A DNA stretch of 64,000 nucleotides from Physcomitrium patens. Its lineage: Eukaryota > Streptophyta > Bryopsida > Funariales > Funariaceae. Positions 24,400 through 36,300 of the stretch are shown here, piece after piece. The stretch lies in contig NC_037257.1 in the NCBI RefSeq assembly GCF_000002425.4, positions 10,358,282 through 10,422,281 of the forward strand, given 5' to 3'. Each line of letters opens with the position of its first letter. Positions within the stretch are counted from its first letter, which is position 1. A model generated the notes under the pieces. That model saw nothing but the letters and a program-made list of their open reading frames with translations. It made no database searches and was not told the DNA's origin. The translations under genes were made by a program, and so were the position numbers.

Positions 24400-25050
24400 G
24401 AGGTTTTTTTTAATTCTATCATAGAGATCTATTTTTGACTTCAAGAAATTATTTTGGATCACTAAATTAAAGGTAAATTATGATTCTGGACGAAGATCTT
24501 TTAATTTATAATTAAGATTTTGAATCTTTGCCTCATTTATGTTTCAATGACAAAGTCTAAACACAATCAAGGCTCCATTTATCAAGTGCTTTAGAAGAAG
24601 CTAACATTAACATGTGTTTCAGTAAAGTTTAGGGATTTGAGTCTCCAAGCTATAGTGAACAAATTACCTATTTAGTTAAAAGATCACTTTCGGCTTCTTG
24701 AAGGCCTATTAGTCCAAAACCTCTTTCCTTTAATTCTTTGCAATATATTTTCTAAGCCACCTTTACACATGTGAGATCGTAGGTAATAATCTATAGAAAA
24801 TTTATCATAAGGATTTTTTTTTTTTTTTCTTTTGAAATCCAATCCAAATAAGTATGAAGTAATAAATATATGATAGAATGATAATATTTATTATAATAAT
24901 TCTTTTGGCTACATTTTTTTTGTAAACCATTAATCCAATTTTATTTAATCCTTTCTATTAGAATTTTTTTCACATTGTGAGAAATCAAAGAAAGCCCAAA
25001 AGATGTGTTCTATATCTTTAATAAGTTTTTTTAGCTCATCTATAATCATC
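24400..25050 (-). pseudogene. Possible non-LTR (LINE-like) reverse transcriptase remnant
   Basis: The - strand reads, across several stops, a pattern typical of the region after the reverse transcriptase in plant LINEs: a WISKEKKK segment, a CKGGLEN segment, then RGFGLIGLQEAESDLLTK, a gap, and ALDKWSLDCV. The similarity to the KWxxxCKPxxxGGLGL... block is by eye only, and the frame shifts more than once. It could be chance in low-complexity sequence. Confidence 0.3.
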
Positions 25051-26185
25051 CAAGATTTTCAACTAAAGAAAGTTTGGAAGATGTTTGGTGTTGCTAATAT
25101 GCAAAAGATTATGACTATTTAATGTCAAGACTTAAGGCAAGTCCAAATTATTTCTTATGTAGCTAATATATTATTATGAATATATTTGAGAAGAAAAAAA
25201 AAATATTATTTAAGTTTAATAATTTCTATAAAAAAACTTAAGATCAATTTTTGGGCAATTTGGTATAAATATTTTTTAGGTGTTGAAGAAAGTAATAGAT
25301 ATCTAATTTATAAGTAGATTAGTATCATCACTTTTAGAGAATAAAATAATGGTACTTCTTATTAGACTTTTGAAAAAATATCCTTGTAATATAATAAAAT
25401 TAGATATATTTATATATCCTTTGTTAATAATATGCAAATAATATTTTAAAATTCAATACTCATACCATTTATCATTGGATTTTTTCCATAATCAATTTCT
25501 TCATTTCTACATTAATAAATTGAGAGGAATTAGAATTTATAATAAAAAATTAGATTATATATTTATAATTTTTTTTATCTTATGTGGTTAGAAGGTTAGA
25601 ATATGAATTGTTATAAATTTTTAAACATGATTCTTCAATTTTTCTTTTAGTCCTAATGCTCTAGATTTAAGGTCATCTATAATTTTAATTTTTTAGGTTG
25701 AGGATGTTTCTCCTTGAATACTTAAAAAAAATTCTTTATAAACTAATATTCAAATTTTTCTAACATGTTTGAGCTTTTACCTTGATGATTTCTTGCTTTT
25801 AGTCCTCAAACATTTTAAAGATTTTTTGATTTTTTTTAAAAAGAGTATTCAGCTAAAAAATCTAGAGAATTGTAAAGATAAAATTCATGTATTAATCCAA
25901 ATTATAAGCTAATTTCAATTAAGAGTTACTTATAATTGGTGGTTTAAATTGAAAGAAGTTAAGAATAAGAATAAAAGAAGAACAACAAAAAACAAGTGAA
26001 ATAATAGTAATCAAGTAATTCCATAATACAACTTGTCAAAGACTATTCATTAGATTTTTATCTAATAAAAAATAAAATTTAAAATCATAAATATATCTTC
26101 AGATATTTAATTTTTTTATATGACATAAAAAAATTCAAATTCAAATTACTATGAATAAGTTATAATAGTTTAAAGATCCAATATA

Positions 26186-26229
<44 letters not shown>

Positions 26230-27844
26230 CCATAATTTGCTTAAGTAATTAAAAATTTGAGCCTCACCAAAGTTGACAAATGATATATAAAGGTATTTTA
26301 GAGATGCCACAAAATCCTTAATTTTATCCTCCTACCTACAACTAAGGTGCTACAATCCATATAGGACTTGAGCACCTCTCTTCCTATAAAGACTATACTA
26401 GTTGCTTGTCTTCTTATTTTTTACTAATAAAACTAATATTTTTATAATTTAAAATTTAGAATAAAATTATCAAATTGTCTTTAGGACCTTTTAAGACCTT
26501 CAAATCTTACTCCATTTCTTCATAATGACATGCCCAAGACATAAAAAATATTTTTGCTTAAGTTTTAAAATTCATCTAAAAATTCCTAAAATATTTCAAA
26601 TAAATTTTAAATAAATTCTATAAATATTTTTAATATTTTTTTCATCATACTATAACATTACAGCCATTTTTTAAATTTTTATAGTAATAAAATAAATTCA
26701 AATCAACTAAAAGTTTTATTTTATATATAAATAACTAAAAAAATATGAGGTTCTTTGTTATGCTTCTTCTAAATACTAACTAAAACTTATAGGTTTTTTT
26801 TTTTTTTTTTTTTTTTTATAAGTAGTAAATTTATAGAAAAGACCAATGTAGAAATTGGTTTCAATAAATGAACATTAATACTTAACAATAAGAAAAGATA
26901 TTAGACTAACTAAGATAATTGATTTTTAAACTTATAAAGGTTCTATTTTTATAATTTTTTTCTAATAAGACTCTTATAATTAATAAATCTTTATAAATTC
27001 TAATAAGTACTTAAATAATCAAAAATACTCTTTAAACTTAATATTATTATATTTAAGTAACTTAAAATTATATTTTTAATAGTTCTTTCAATTAAGATCT
27101 ATTGATAGGACTTATGAAGATTATATTATAGTATAATTTATCTCTACATCTTTTCTTGTTCTCACATGGCTTTGGTTCTTACATAATCTTTTGTAGAATT
27201 GAATGAATGTTTTAAATCTATTAAGGATGTTTTTGCCATATTTTGTATTAAAGTCTATTTATTCTTACTAAATCTTGAATTCTAAAGTCTTTAAGATAAA
27301 ATTTATTTAATTTATAAATTTAATTTTAAATTTAATTTTAAAAAATCTAAAAATATAATTTGATTGATAAGTAATTGAATAGGGCTATATTTCTACATAT
27401 ATTAGGTATAAAAATATTATTAAAAAAAAGTAGTGATTGATGTAGAATTTATCAAGATAAGTCAAAATATAAATGACATCTTCTAGATTATTCCATACAT
27501 AATTAAGGTGATTGATATAAGTAATATTTTTATTAATTTAGAATCTCATCTTAAAAAGATTCTAAATGCAAGCTTCATCTTTAACTAAAATTCTGTAATT
27601 AAAAGATTTATCTCTATCATGGTTTTTTAATGTTTTAGTCTCTTCTAAAGAATCAATACAAGTTGGAAGATATGAGGTCTACTATAGTAAACTAAAACTA
27701 ATACATCTATATATACTTATTTGAAGTATTATTATATTATAAGAAAAATTAGATAAAATAAAAATATATATGTATATGTACATAATAGAAGAGATTATTT
27801 GAAAATATAATAAAAATATATTTTATAAATATAAATAATAATTA

Positions 27845-28110
27845 GAGAGGTAATAAAACTAATAAGTGCTAATATAATCTTTTTATTAATTATACTTCTA
27901 TTTACTTGGTAGGACCATAAATAAGTCAAATTAAAGTAGATTAGCTAAAATAATATTATTGGCATATTTAAATAGAAACAAACATTAGAAATTTTAAAAA
28001 ATACTTAGATAAATCTTAAATTGATATCTATGGGGGTTTAAATATGAATCTCAGTTAAAATTAAATCTTGAGACTTAAAACCACATGCCTATGGCAAAAA
28101 GGTTGTTTTT
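27845..28110 (+). repeat. Diverged dispersed repeat, copy 1
   Basis: Aligns in direct orientation with 31,370-31,640. Shared stretches include GACCATAAATAAG, AGTAGATTAG, and the run TTAAAACCACATgCCTATGG versus ATAAAACCACATATCTATGG. The family is unknown. Confidence 0.6.
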
Positions 28111-28175
28111 TTTCTTATTTTTCTTATTTTTCTTTTTTTTTGTATTGATCAAAAAAATTATTTTAGTATATGCAA

Positions 28176-28216
<41 letters not shown>

Positions 28217-28499
28217 TCAAAAATCTTTTATGCTTAGATTATAACCAATATTCAAGCTTTATTATTTTTTTTATCAACTTTTATTACTTATAGAAGCAAA
28301 AAGAAGAATCAATTTTTAATATTATTATCAATTAGTCAAAAAATAATCCAATTTATTTATCTTTTTTTAATTTCTTTTCACATTGTAAAAGGTTATCATT
28401 CAAATTGTTATAGAAAGATTTAGTTATAATATCAAAGACATTAATTACAAAGAACCAAAAAGTCAATACACTCTTGTATTACTAGAAAAGAATAGATAA

Positions 28500-28975
28500 T
28501 TGCTTAAACATGATACAATATTAAATTAGAATGGCTATTATTAAAGATAAAAAACTAAAGACTCATGAGACAAGATTAAAAGTAAGAAAGGCATTGATAA
28601 GAGTGAAAGAAGCTTCATTCTTGCTTCCATATATACTATCTAACTAAAAGCTACATAGCAACATTCTATAGAATTTCCAACACATATCCAACTTGTAAGA
28701 TACATATCTAAGTTACAAGATAAGTTTCATACATATGCGCCACATGGCCAACTTGTACTACAAGTTATTAACATGTATAACACATGGCCAATATGTTGGC
28801 TACGTTTTTAACCTACCAATGAACTAAAAACATGTATAAAGTCAAATCTGCATCTATGAAGCTTTTAAGAAACTTTTCTGTAAGATATTATTAAATCTAC
28901 CTTCATTTATCTTCTACCTAACACTTCTCATTTAAGTAATTACGTATTTCTTTGATAAATAGCTATAGTGTCTTA
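28500..28975 (-). repeat. Isolated LTR of the gypsy family, distant copy
   Basis: Matches the LTRs at 4.4-6.4 and 9.5-11.7 kb over most of its length: GAATGGCTATTATTAAAGA, GAAGCTTCATTCTTGCTTCC, TATATACTATCTAACTAAAAGC, ACATGGCCAACTTGTAC, GAAGCTTTTAAGAAACTTTTC. No internal coding sequence flanks it. Confidence 0.75.
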
Positions 28976-29383
28976 TTTGGCATATAAGATGTTTTTCTTG
29001 TCCATTATCTATATTATAAATTTTAAAATCTATTTTTTATTAAAATATTTTAAAAATATTCAAAAAAATTGATAAAATATTTTATTATTCTATTTTTATA
29101 TATTATATAATATATAATATTTATAATATTAGGATATTAAAAAATACCTAAAAACATCATATTAATAAGAAAATTTTTATGTATATTAATCTCTTAAAAA
29201 TTTTAAAAATTAAAAAAATAAGTATTAAAAATAGTATTATATTATATAAAAAAATTATAAAAATTATAAAAAATATAATTAATATCTTATTGGTGGTACT
29301 AAAAGTGGCATCTATACCAATTATATTATAATATTTATATTAGATCATTATTCTAAACATAAATAGTACTTAAATACTAATTA

Positions 29384-29424
<41 letters not shown>

Positions 29425-31145
29425 TTTAAAAATAATCTAAGATTTTGTTAAATAAATCTACTTATTTAAACCATCATTGCACCTTCATTCTCTCCATCCT
29501 TGTTTTCAACTCCCATCTCTATTCTTCTCATTTTCAATCTTAACCTCAATCCTAGTTTTCAACTGTGATTTCCATTCTCAAACCTTATTCTTTATCTAAA
29601 TCTCCCTCCTTCTCTATTCCCATGTTGATTTTTAGAGGTGGTATTTGTATAGCAACAAGTCTTATCAATGTATCACATATATGATCTCTATATGTATTTG
29701 TACTATTGTCACTAGCTTCAAAATATTACAAAATTCTACTTATAACAAGTAATGTGTTCCTTCTTTATCAACAAATTTTGCAATAATTTATAATCTTATT
29801 TTTTTTTATTTTAATGTGACAAAAATACCAACTACCTTCCTAAGTTGCTTTGTATTTCTTCATTGTCTTTAAGAATTCTTGCTCCTTAACTACACTCTTC
29901 TCTTATACATATTAAATAATTAAAAATTTTAAGGAATTAGTAATATTATGATGAGTACAAAGTATCAGCATGATCAGTAAAGTACGTATATCTATCAACA
30001 CAAGCATGTTAAAATAAGATTCATATGTATTCATAGTTGGAATGGTTGAAGATTGGTCATTTGTAGATTGGTGACTCTCTAAGCAAGTAAAAGTTATTTT
30101 GTTTTTGACTTAGGAAGATGAAGTGATTTAGAAATAGTAAAAATTTTAATATAGTAAATTTATAATAATGGTTGTTATTAATTGAAGATGGAAGATAGAT
30201 AAATTAAAATAATTAAGCTAAACCTTTGATAAAACAATTAATACATGAATGTGCTCAAATAACTAGAGGTGTATTCAATAGGTAAAAAATGACCTTTTTA
30301 GATGTTGATTTATGTAAAGCTTCTCTTAGCAAAATTGGCTCTTTTGTTGGTTGCTTCTTGTAAGAGACACAACAAGAAAATAATTCAATCCATTATCATT
30401 CAATTGGAAACATTGGCCATGGTAAAGGAAATTTGAAAAAACAAAAATTTAGAGAACTTATTCCTTTCTTCCTTAATTTCTCTGTATTAGTTTTAAATTA
30501 CTTAATTTTTTTGTATCCAAGTAATTCATATTTTTGCATGCTACATCCAAGAATGGGTCCATTCTTCTTGCATTTGCTTGTGTATCTAAATCATTTTTAA
30601 AACCATGCTAGTCTTATCAAGTAGCTAAAGTCTATTGATATTACAACTTTAGAAACAAAAGCAATAAAAGAAGATTTGAAGAAGTAGAAATGAAGTTGTG
30701 TAAAATAGGCAAAGGATTATACACTTGTATGAAACTAAGTTAGTTGCTATAATTATGGATTAATCTCTCCTTCCTATCCCCTGCTCTTGAACCATGATAG
30801 GCATCCATTTTTTCTTCATGTCAAAGTACGAAAATAACTCTCAAAAGCCATAGAACTTTTCTCTTGCTTTGGAAGCATAAATAAGTTGGATGCAATTAAA
30901 TTTTGGTATGCTTTGCACCTTGTCATTTCCATGAATTCCTCAACCGTTTTTATTTGTTAATCTCTAAAAAAAACTACTCTTGTGGCTATGATCAACATTG
31001 CTAAGCATATAATTAAAAATTTGACATTGACATATAAGTTTTAGAACCAACCTTCGAAACATGGATGATTGTTTTTTAAGGCATAATCTTAGTTTGCTAG
31101 AAGATTCCACAAGTCTCCAGCTTATGAATAAAAAATATGTCTCTG

Positions 31146-31176
<31 letters not shown>

Positions 31177-31369
31177 TGGAATCTAGCTCAATATAAAAGC
31201 CTAACTGATTGTCTCTTTTCTCAAAGAACATTATTTTGTAGCGCACTTTAGCTCTAAGATCATTGCCATTTTTGTGTGATAATATTAGTATATTGTAAAA
31301 GATAAAAAATATTGATTTTATTATAGAAGAGCCTAATAAAAAGTTATAGTAATAAAACATGCATAAATG

Positions 31370-31640
31370 ATAAGAAGGTAGTAAAACTTTTAGTATTAAT
31401 GATGTTTTTTTATAAAAAAAAATTAAATAATGCTTCTATTTTCTTTGTAAGGCCATAAATAAGATAAAATTAAGTAGATTAGGAAATTAAATCATATAAG
31501 TATCTTTAAGATGGAATTAAGAATAGATTTTAGTAAAACTTACTTTAAAATACCAAGAATCGATACCTAGAGACAACTAGTTGTGAATCAAGGTTAAAAT
31601 CAGATTCTAAGATATAAAACCACATATCTATGGTAATTTT
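31370..31640 (+). repeat. Diverged dispersed repeat, copy 2
   Basis: Partner of 27,845-28,110, about 3.5 kb away in the same orientation. The matching order of blocks is kept, with many substitutions and small indels. Confidence 0.6.
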
Positions 31641-32169
31641 GAGATTCTTTGGTTGATTAAAAAACAAACTTTGAGAGCAAACTAATGAAAGTTTATTTAG
31701 AAGTTGATTTCATATGATTTGAAGACATATTGAGCTTTTTAAGGTTTTTCAAAATGAAAGATGTACTCAATACTTTTGAATTTTGAGAAATAAAAAGAGG
31801 TTTATAATTTTGAGGATTTTGTGGGTATTATAATACTTTTATAAGTGAATTTTTTTGTGTTTATTATTGTATGTGTCTTGAATTTTTTTAAATAATTTGA
31901 TATTGATGAAATAATTAGATTTAAAGAGGTGAGAGTTTTATTGGATTATGATGTCAAATATTTAAAAATTAGGATTAATGAGGATTTTTGTAAACTTGCA
32001 AGATCTATTAATTTTATTGAAGCAAAAATTAAAGAAAGAAATTGGAACTTACAAATCTACACATCAACAAATTTTTAAAGAAATTGAATGGTTTAAGAAG
32101 GAGAAATCATTGGTAAAAGATCAACATCTAAGTTGGAAAAAGACTGCAGTCGACATCCAAGAGATTTAG

Positions 32170-32206
<37 letters not shown>

Positions 32207-32289
32207 GAATTTTATTTTTTTTTAATTTAATTTTTTATTAATTGCTTTTAGATTAAAATATAGATGAAATTTTAGTTGAAATCGAAGAA

Positions 32290-32860
32290 TTTATTAATAT
32301 TCATTGAGATTTTAAAATAAATTTAGAAATTTATTAAGATTTATTTAAAATTTGTTTAGGGATTGGTTTGGCTTTAGGATTTGATTAAGATCTCATTAGG
32401 ATTTGGTTTTAGATTTAAAGATTAGTTAGGATTTGATTAAAGTTTGGCTAGGATTTGATTATAATTTCATTAGGATTTGGTTAAGATTTAGGATTTATTT
32501 AAGATTGATTTAGTATTTAAAATTTGATCAGGACTTGATTATGTTTTATTTAGAATTTATTTAGAATTTATTTAGGATCTATTTTTTAAAATTATATTTA
32601 GTATTTTTAAGTCTATTTTTTATTTTTTTAAGATTTTTATTTTATTATTTTTAAATATTTATTTATTATTATTTTTAAATATTTCGTTATTATTATTTTT
32701 TGAAATTAATTTATGACTTCTTCATATTTTTTTAGTAATTTCTTTTAAATTTCTATTGATTTGGTTAAAGTTTGATTAGGTTTATTAACGTTTAATTAGA
32801 ATTTATTTAAGGTTCTATTCAACTTGTTAAGATCTTGTTATTGCATTTTTCTATTTACCT
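32290..32860 (+). repeat. Degenerate short-period tandem region
   Basis: Recurrent GGATTTGATTA / GGATTTGGTTA / TTAGGATTT words every 15-25 bp over about 570 bp, for example around 32,350-32,480 and 32,760-32,830. It reads as an old, decayed tandem array. No protein is implied. Confidence 0.55.
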
Positions 32861-34197
32861 TCCAAAGTTAAGTAATTGGTGCATTCTCAAGCTAAAATTC
32901 ATATTATATGACACCATCAAAGCTAACTGCAAACCAAGGAGCATCCATTTTCTCATCATTGTCATTCTTTTTATGAAATTTGCTCCTTTCTTTATAAATC
33001 TATTGCCATCATATAGCCAAAGCTTGTCCTTTGTTAGGTTGAAGTTTGTGTAAATATTTATAAAGCTATTGCAAGTATTTTAAACAACTTCTTTTAAAAA
33101 TTGGAGCCTACCAAGGAAAAATTCTATTGCCGTAGCTAGAAATACAAGGGATTAGGACAAGGATTGAAAATGGAGGAATGAAAGGTTGAAATAAGAGCTA
33201 AAAATGGATGAAGCATGAGTTAAGAACAAGAGGGTGGGAATGATGTTATAGTTACAACAAGGTGGATTAATTTAATAAAACAATGAGTCATTTCACTATA
33301 TATATATCTAACAAAGTTGTGATTTTTGTTTAAGAAACTTAATTGCACATTCTAAGCTCAAATATTTTTTTAAGTATAGATTGTTTTATGTGGAATTCTA
33401 AGAAATTGACACTTAGATTTGCTTATATATGTTAAACAAGTAAACTATATTGTGAGTAAGATATTTTATGTGAGATACCTCTTGAATCATGTCTTCTAAG
33501 AAATCTACCTTCTTCTTATACATATTTGTTATCTTTTTTCAACCTTGCTTTTAAAATCTTAAATTTGTTAACAAACTTATTAGCAAAGTCTCTCCACCAT
33601 ATTCAAACAAATCTTTTATATATAAAAAAAAGGCATAATCATCTTTTATATTGTAGTTATATTTGTAAAAAATTAATAGATGGCTTTTTATTAATACCAT
33701 ACTATATTAATTAATACATATTATTACAATCAATTGTCTAAATAGATAATTGATTGCAATGTGGTTCTTCTTAAACAAATATCTATCTATGTATTGTTAT
33801 GATTTCCATATCCTAAACTCTAAAATTTTAAATCTTGCTAAAAAGAACATTGTCATCCAAATAATCACTCATTATTCTATTTAATGATAGTTGGTTTTTT
33901 TTCATATGGTAAATGCATCTAAAAAACATCATCATTGTAGGATCTATATTTACATATATTATTTTAAGACACACCTATTATATTTGTACCAATATATTAA
34001 CCAAATATTACCAAATTAACCAATAAGTACCATATTGACTAAGTATTCAATTCTTGGCAGATGAAGCCTTTATCTAATCCATTGCTTATTGAATAGTTAG
34101 CAATTATTGGACTATCAACCTCTTCAGCTAAATAGTTGAAAGAATGCTTTTGGCCTCACATTGCCACCCGGAGTAATTTGCTCAGCTGAGAAACGTT

Positions 34198-34218
34198 CCC
34201 CCCCCCCCCCCCCCCCCC
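34198..34218 (+). repeat. Poly-C tract at the desert/gene-island border
   Basis: A run of about 21 C followed by GG, right where the AT-rich desert gives way to balanced sequence. The length may be unreliable in the assembly. Confidence 0.9.
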
Positions 34219-34885
34219 GGCAAGAGGCATGGAGAAGGGTGGCGGCCAAGATTATTAACTTAGAATGAAGTTTGATGCTGAAGTTCCCCTAACGGACCTC
34301 TGATGCTGCAGGGCCACAGAGCGACAATTGTATTCTTCACCTTGAATCCCTTGCGCTTCTCCGCTGCGATGGTGACTTGAGCAGTAGGCGTTCTTCATCG
34401 GTTGCTGATTGTACCCTACGTGAATTAGGAGCCGTGTTAAGCATGCAGGAGCGGAACCTTCTCAATGAGAACGTTGGAATTGTATACCACGATTCCCAAG
34501 TCATAGCGCGGTGAATCTACCAATCCGGTGTCGGGATCTGGTCGTCTACTATTTTGTGCGTTGTGGAAGTCTTGTGTTGAGATGTGGAAGATTAATGTTG
34601 CGGTTTAGGCTTTCTTGTTTTTATTCATCTTATGACTGTGTTTCGGTCTGGCTTCTTTTATACCTTCATCCGTTTACTTTTGTTTTGTGACCGCGTAGAT
34701 TTTCTTCAGAATATTCCGTGTATAGATTGTCTGAAGTTATCGTTTAGCATTGTGTCCACTGAGGTTACCGTGATTTTGTCTGCAGCGGGAGAGGCCGGTT
34801 AGAAATCTAAGAATTGTGTGGTGTGAGGAACGAGGGTAAGAGCGAGAGGCAAGAGGTTTAAGAAGGAAGCAGGAAGAGTAGCAGG

Positions 34886-35579
34886 ATGAGAAGGGAAGGT
34901 CACGTGATACGGAAACCTTGGAGCCATTGCCATAACAGAACAGAAAAAAGGATAGTAGTTGGCTCTCCGGCCTGTCATGGATCTTTTCCTCACAGTAAAT
35001 CTCGAGGGAAGGGCAAGGGCAGGTTCAAAAGGCTCTTGTCTGATATTCCCAGCACTCACCTGTTATCCGACTGGCGCGTGAACAAGCCTTCTTTTCTGTC
35101 TGCTCGCCAAACTGTAAATTCTGGCCTAAGATGGGACGCAGATGCAGACTGGCCAATCAATTATGACGACGTAGAAGAAAATGATGGTGATGATGACGGT
35201 AATGAACCCGAGACATGGGTATTATCGATTTCTCTGTTGCTGGACACGGCTTCGAAGCATATACAGGAAATTGCGGATGCTGGCTAAGTGCTCCTGAAGG
35301 CAGAAGAGGAGGCTTCCAATGGCAAGGAATGCGAAAAATCGCATGCTCCACTTTCGGAGCATTCTGACGGCGATATCATTGATGCAGAGGTACTGGATTT
35401 TAAGAGTTTTAAGAACGAGTTCGAGGTTTTCAAGAGCGAGATTGAAGCAGTGTGTTCGCGGACAAGCACAGAAAAGTGCAGACAGCTGGTCGGACATTCA
35501 GCTCTCAGACGTTGATGAGTCCAGTCTCGGCGAGTGGGAGGACGATTGGTCTGTTATGGAGGATGAAATGACCGTATGA
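34886..35579 (+). pseudogene. Acidic, unrecognised protein with one in-frame stop and one frameshift
   Basis: From ATG at 34,886 a basic N-terminus (KSRGKGKGRFKR) leads into a very acidic stretch (YDDVEENDGDDDGNEPE) and a helical segment. The frame meets TAA at 35,285-35,287. The same frame continues at once with protein-like, charged sequence (LLKAEEEASNGKE, AEVLDFKSFKNEF) to about 35,460. Protein-like sequence then switches frame (SWSDIQLSDVDESSLGEWEDDW) and ends with TGA at 35,577-35,579. No intron of workable size removes either break. I do not recognise the family. Either a recently broken gene, two assembly errors, or a gene whose true exons I misread. Confidence 0.45.
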
Positions 35580-36300
35580 ATTTCATAACGATTGATTGCA
35601 GGTTTCGATCAGGTGATTCCCTCGATTATCCTACTACATGATTCCTTCCTCTTGCAGCCACTCTTGAAAACGATCACAACTACTTTTGTAACGACCATAT
35701 CTTGCTTCCTCTACACGGTTGGTGCAATTTTCGAAGTCACTGTTTGCTTGTTGACAGGTAAACGTATCCGAGTTGATCAGTTGGCGATAATCGAAGCTAA
35801 CATATGCTTGATTGCAAGAATTTCTCAGACAATGAGAGTAGCCAATTGTGGAGACTGTACATTTATGCAAATTGATTGGGATCGTTTTATGAAACAAATC
35901 AGACCAGCCTCATTGTGCTGTTCTTGTAATTTTTGTAAACTGTGCACGTGTAAATTGGACCAACAACTCTCCAAAACGGAAACATCCAAACAGCCCGATT
36001 GTATGTTGAAAGGAATGCTATAATTCATTAGAAAACTTCTGTAGCGACAGTACATCATAGTAATGATGATTACCATTATCAGCGTGTAAATGTCACATAC
36101 GACCTGAATAAGTCTCTATACCTGATGCTTCTTCTCTTTCTTTTCTTTTTGGAATAAATGTGTACGCTGGATGCTTAATCAATGTGTTGCTCCATTACAA
36201 TAGTGCCAAGATCTAGATCGTCACTTTTACTCCACGTCTGGTTGCCTATTCTAGATCCGAATGCCTTGTTTGGAAGCTATTTCTCAGGCCCACAAATGGA
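35580..36300. other. Intergenic stretch, no gene recognised
   Basis: A 143-codon open stretch on the + strand (35,592-36,023) and overlapping ones on the - strand show no coherent protein pattern. This is likely 3' flanking sequence of the broken acidic gene and of arogenate dehydrogenase, which converge here. Confidence 0.45.

Larger units (their letters stand above)
22690..34140. other. Long AT-rich gene-free desert
   Basis: About 11.4 kb, very AT-rich, with stops in every frame and rare CG. Contents I can support: a LINE-like remnant (24.4-25.05 kb), an isolated gypsy LTR (28.5 kb), a diverged direct-repeat pair (27.85 and 31.37 kb), a degenerate tandem region (32.3-32.9 kb), a TGTG-rich tandem block at about 23,460-23,560, (AT)n at about 26,190-26,228, 28,178-28,212 and 29,390-29,416, and poly-T at about 24,811-24,828, 26,793-26,818, 31,147-31,172 and 32,174-32,200. 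No gene recognised. Confidence 0.75.

Noticed and set aside
29450-33260. Pyrimidine-rich segment at about 29,470-29,620 resembling the reverse complement of about 33,150-33,250, as if inverted ends of a 3.8-kb element
   Set aside because: Similarity is limited to CCATT/TTTCAATC-type words expected from composition. No clear termini or target duplication.
35592-36023. 143-codon open frame on the + strand
   Set aside because: Irregular composition, no family resemblance, and it starts without clear context. More likely 3' flanking sequence.
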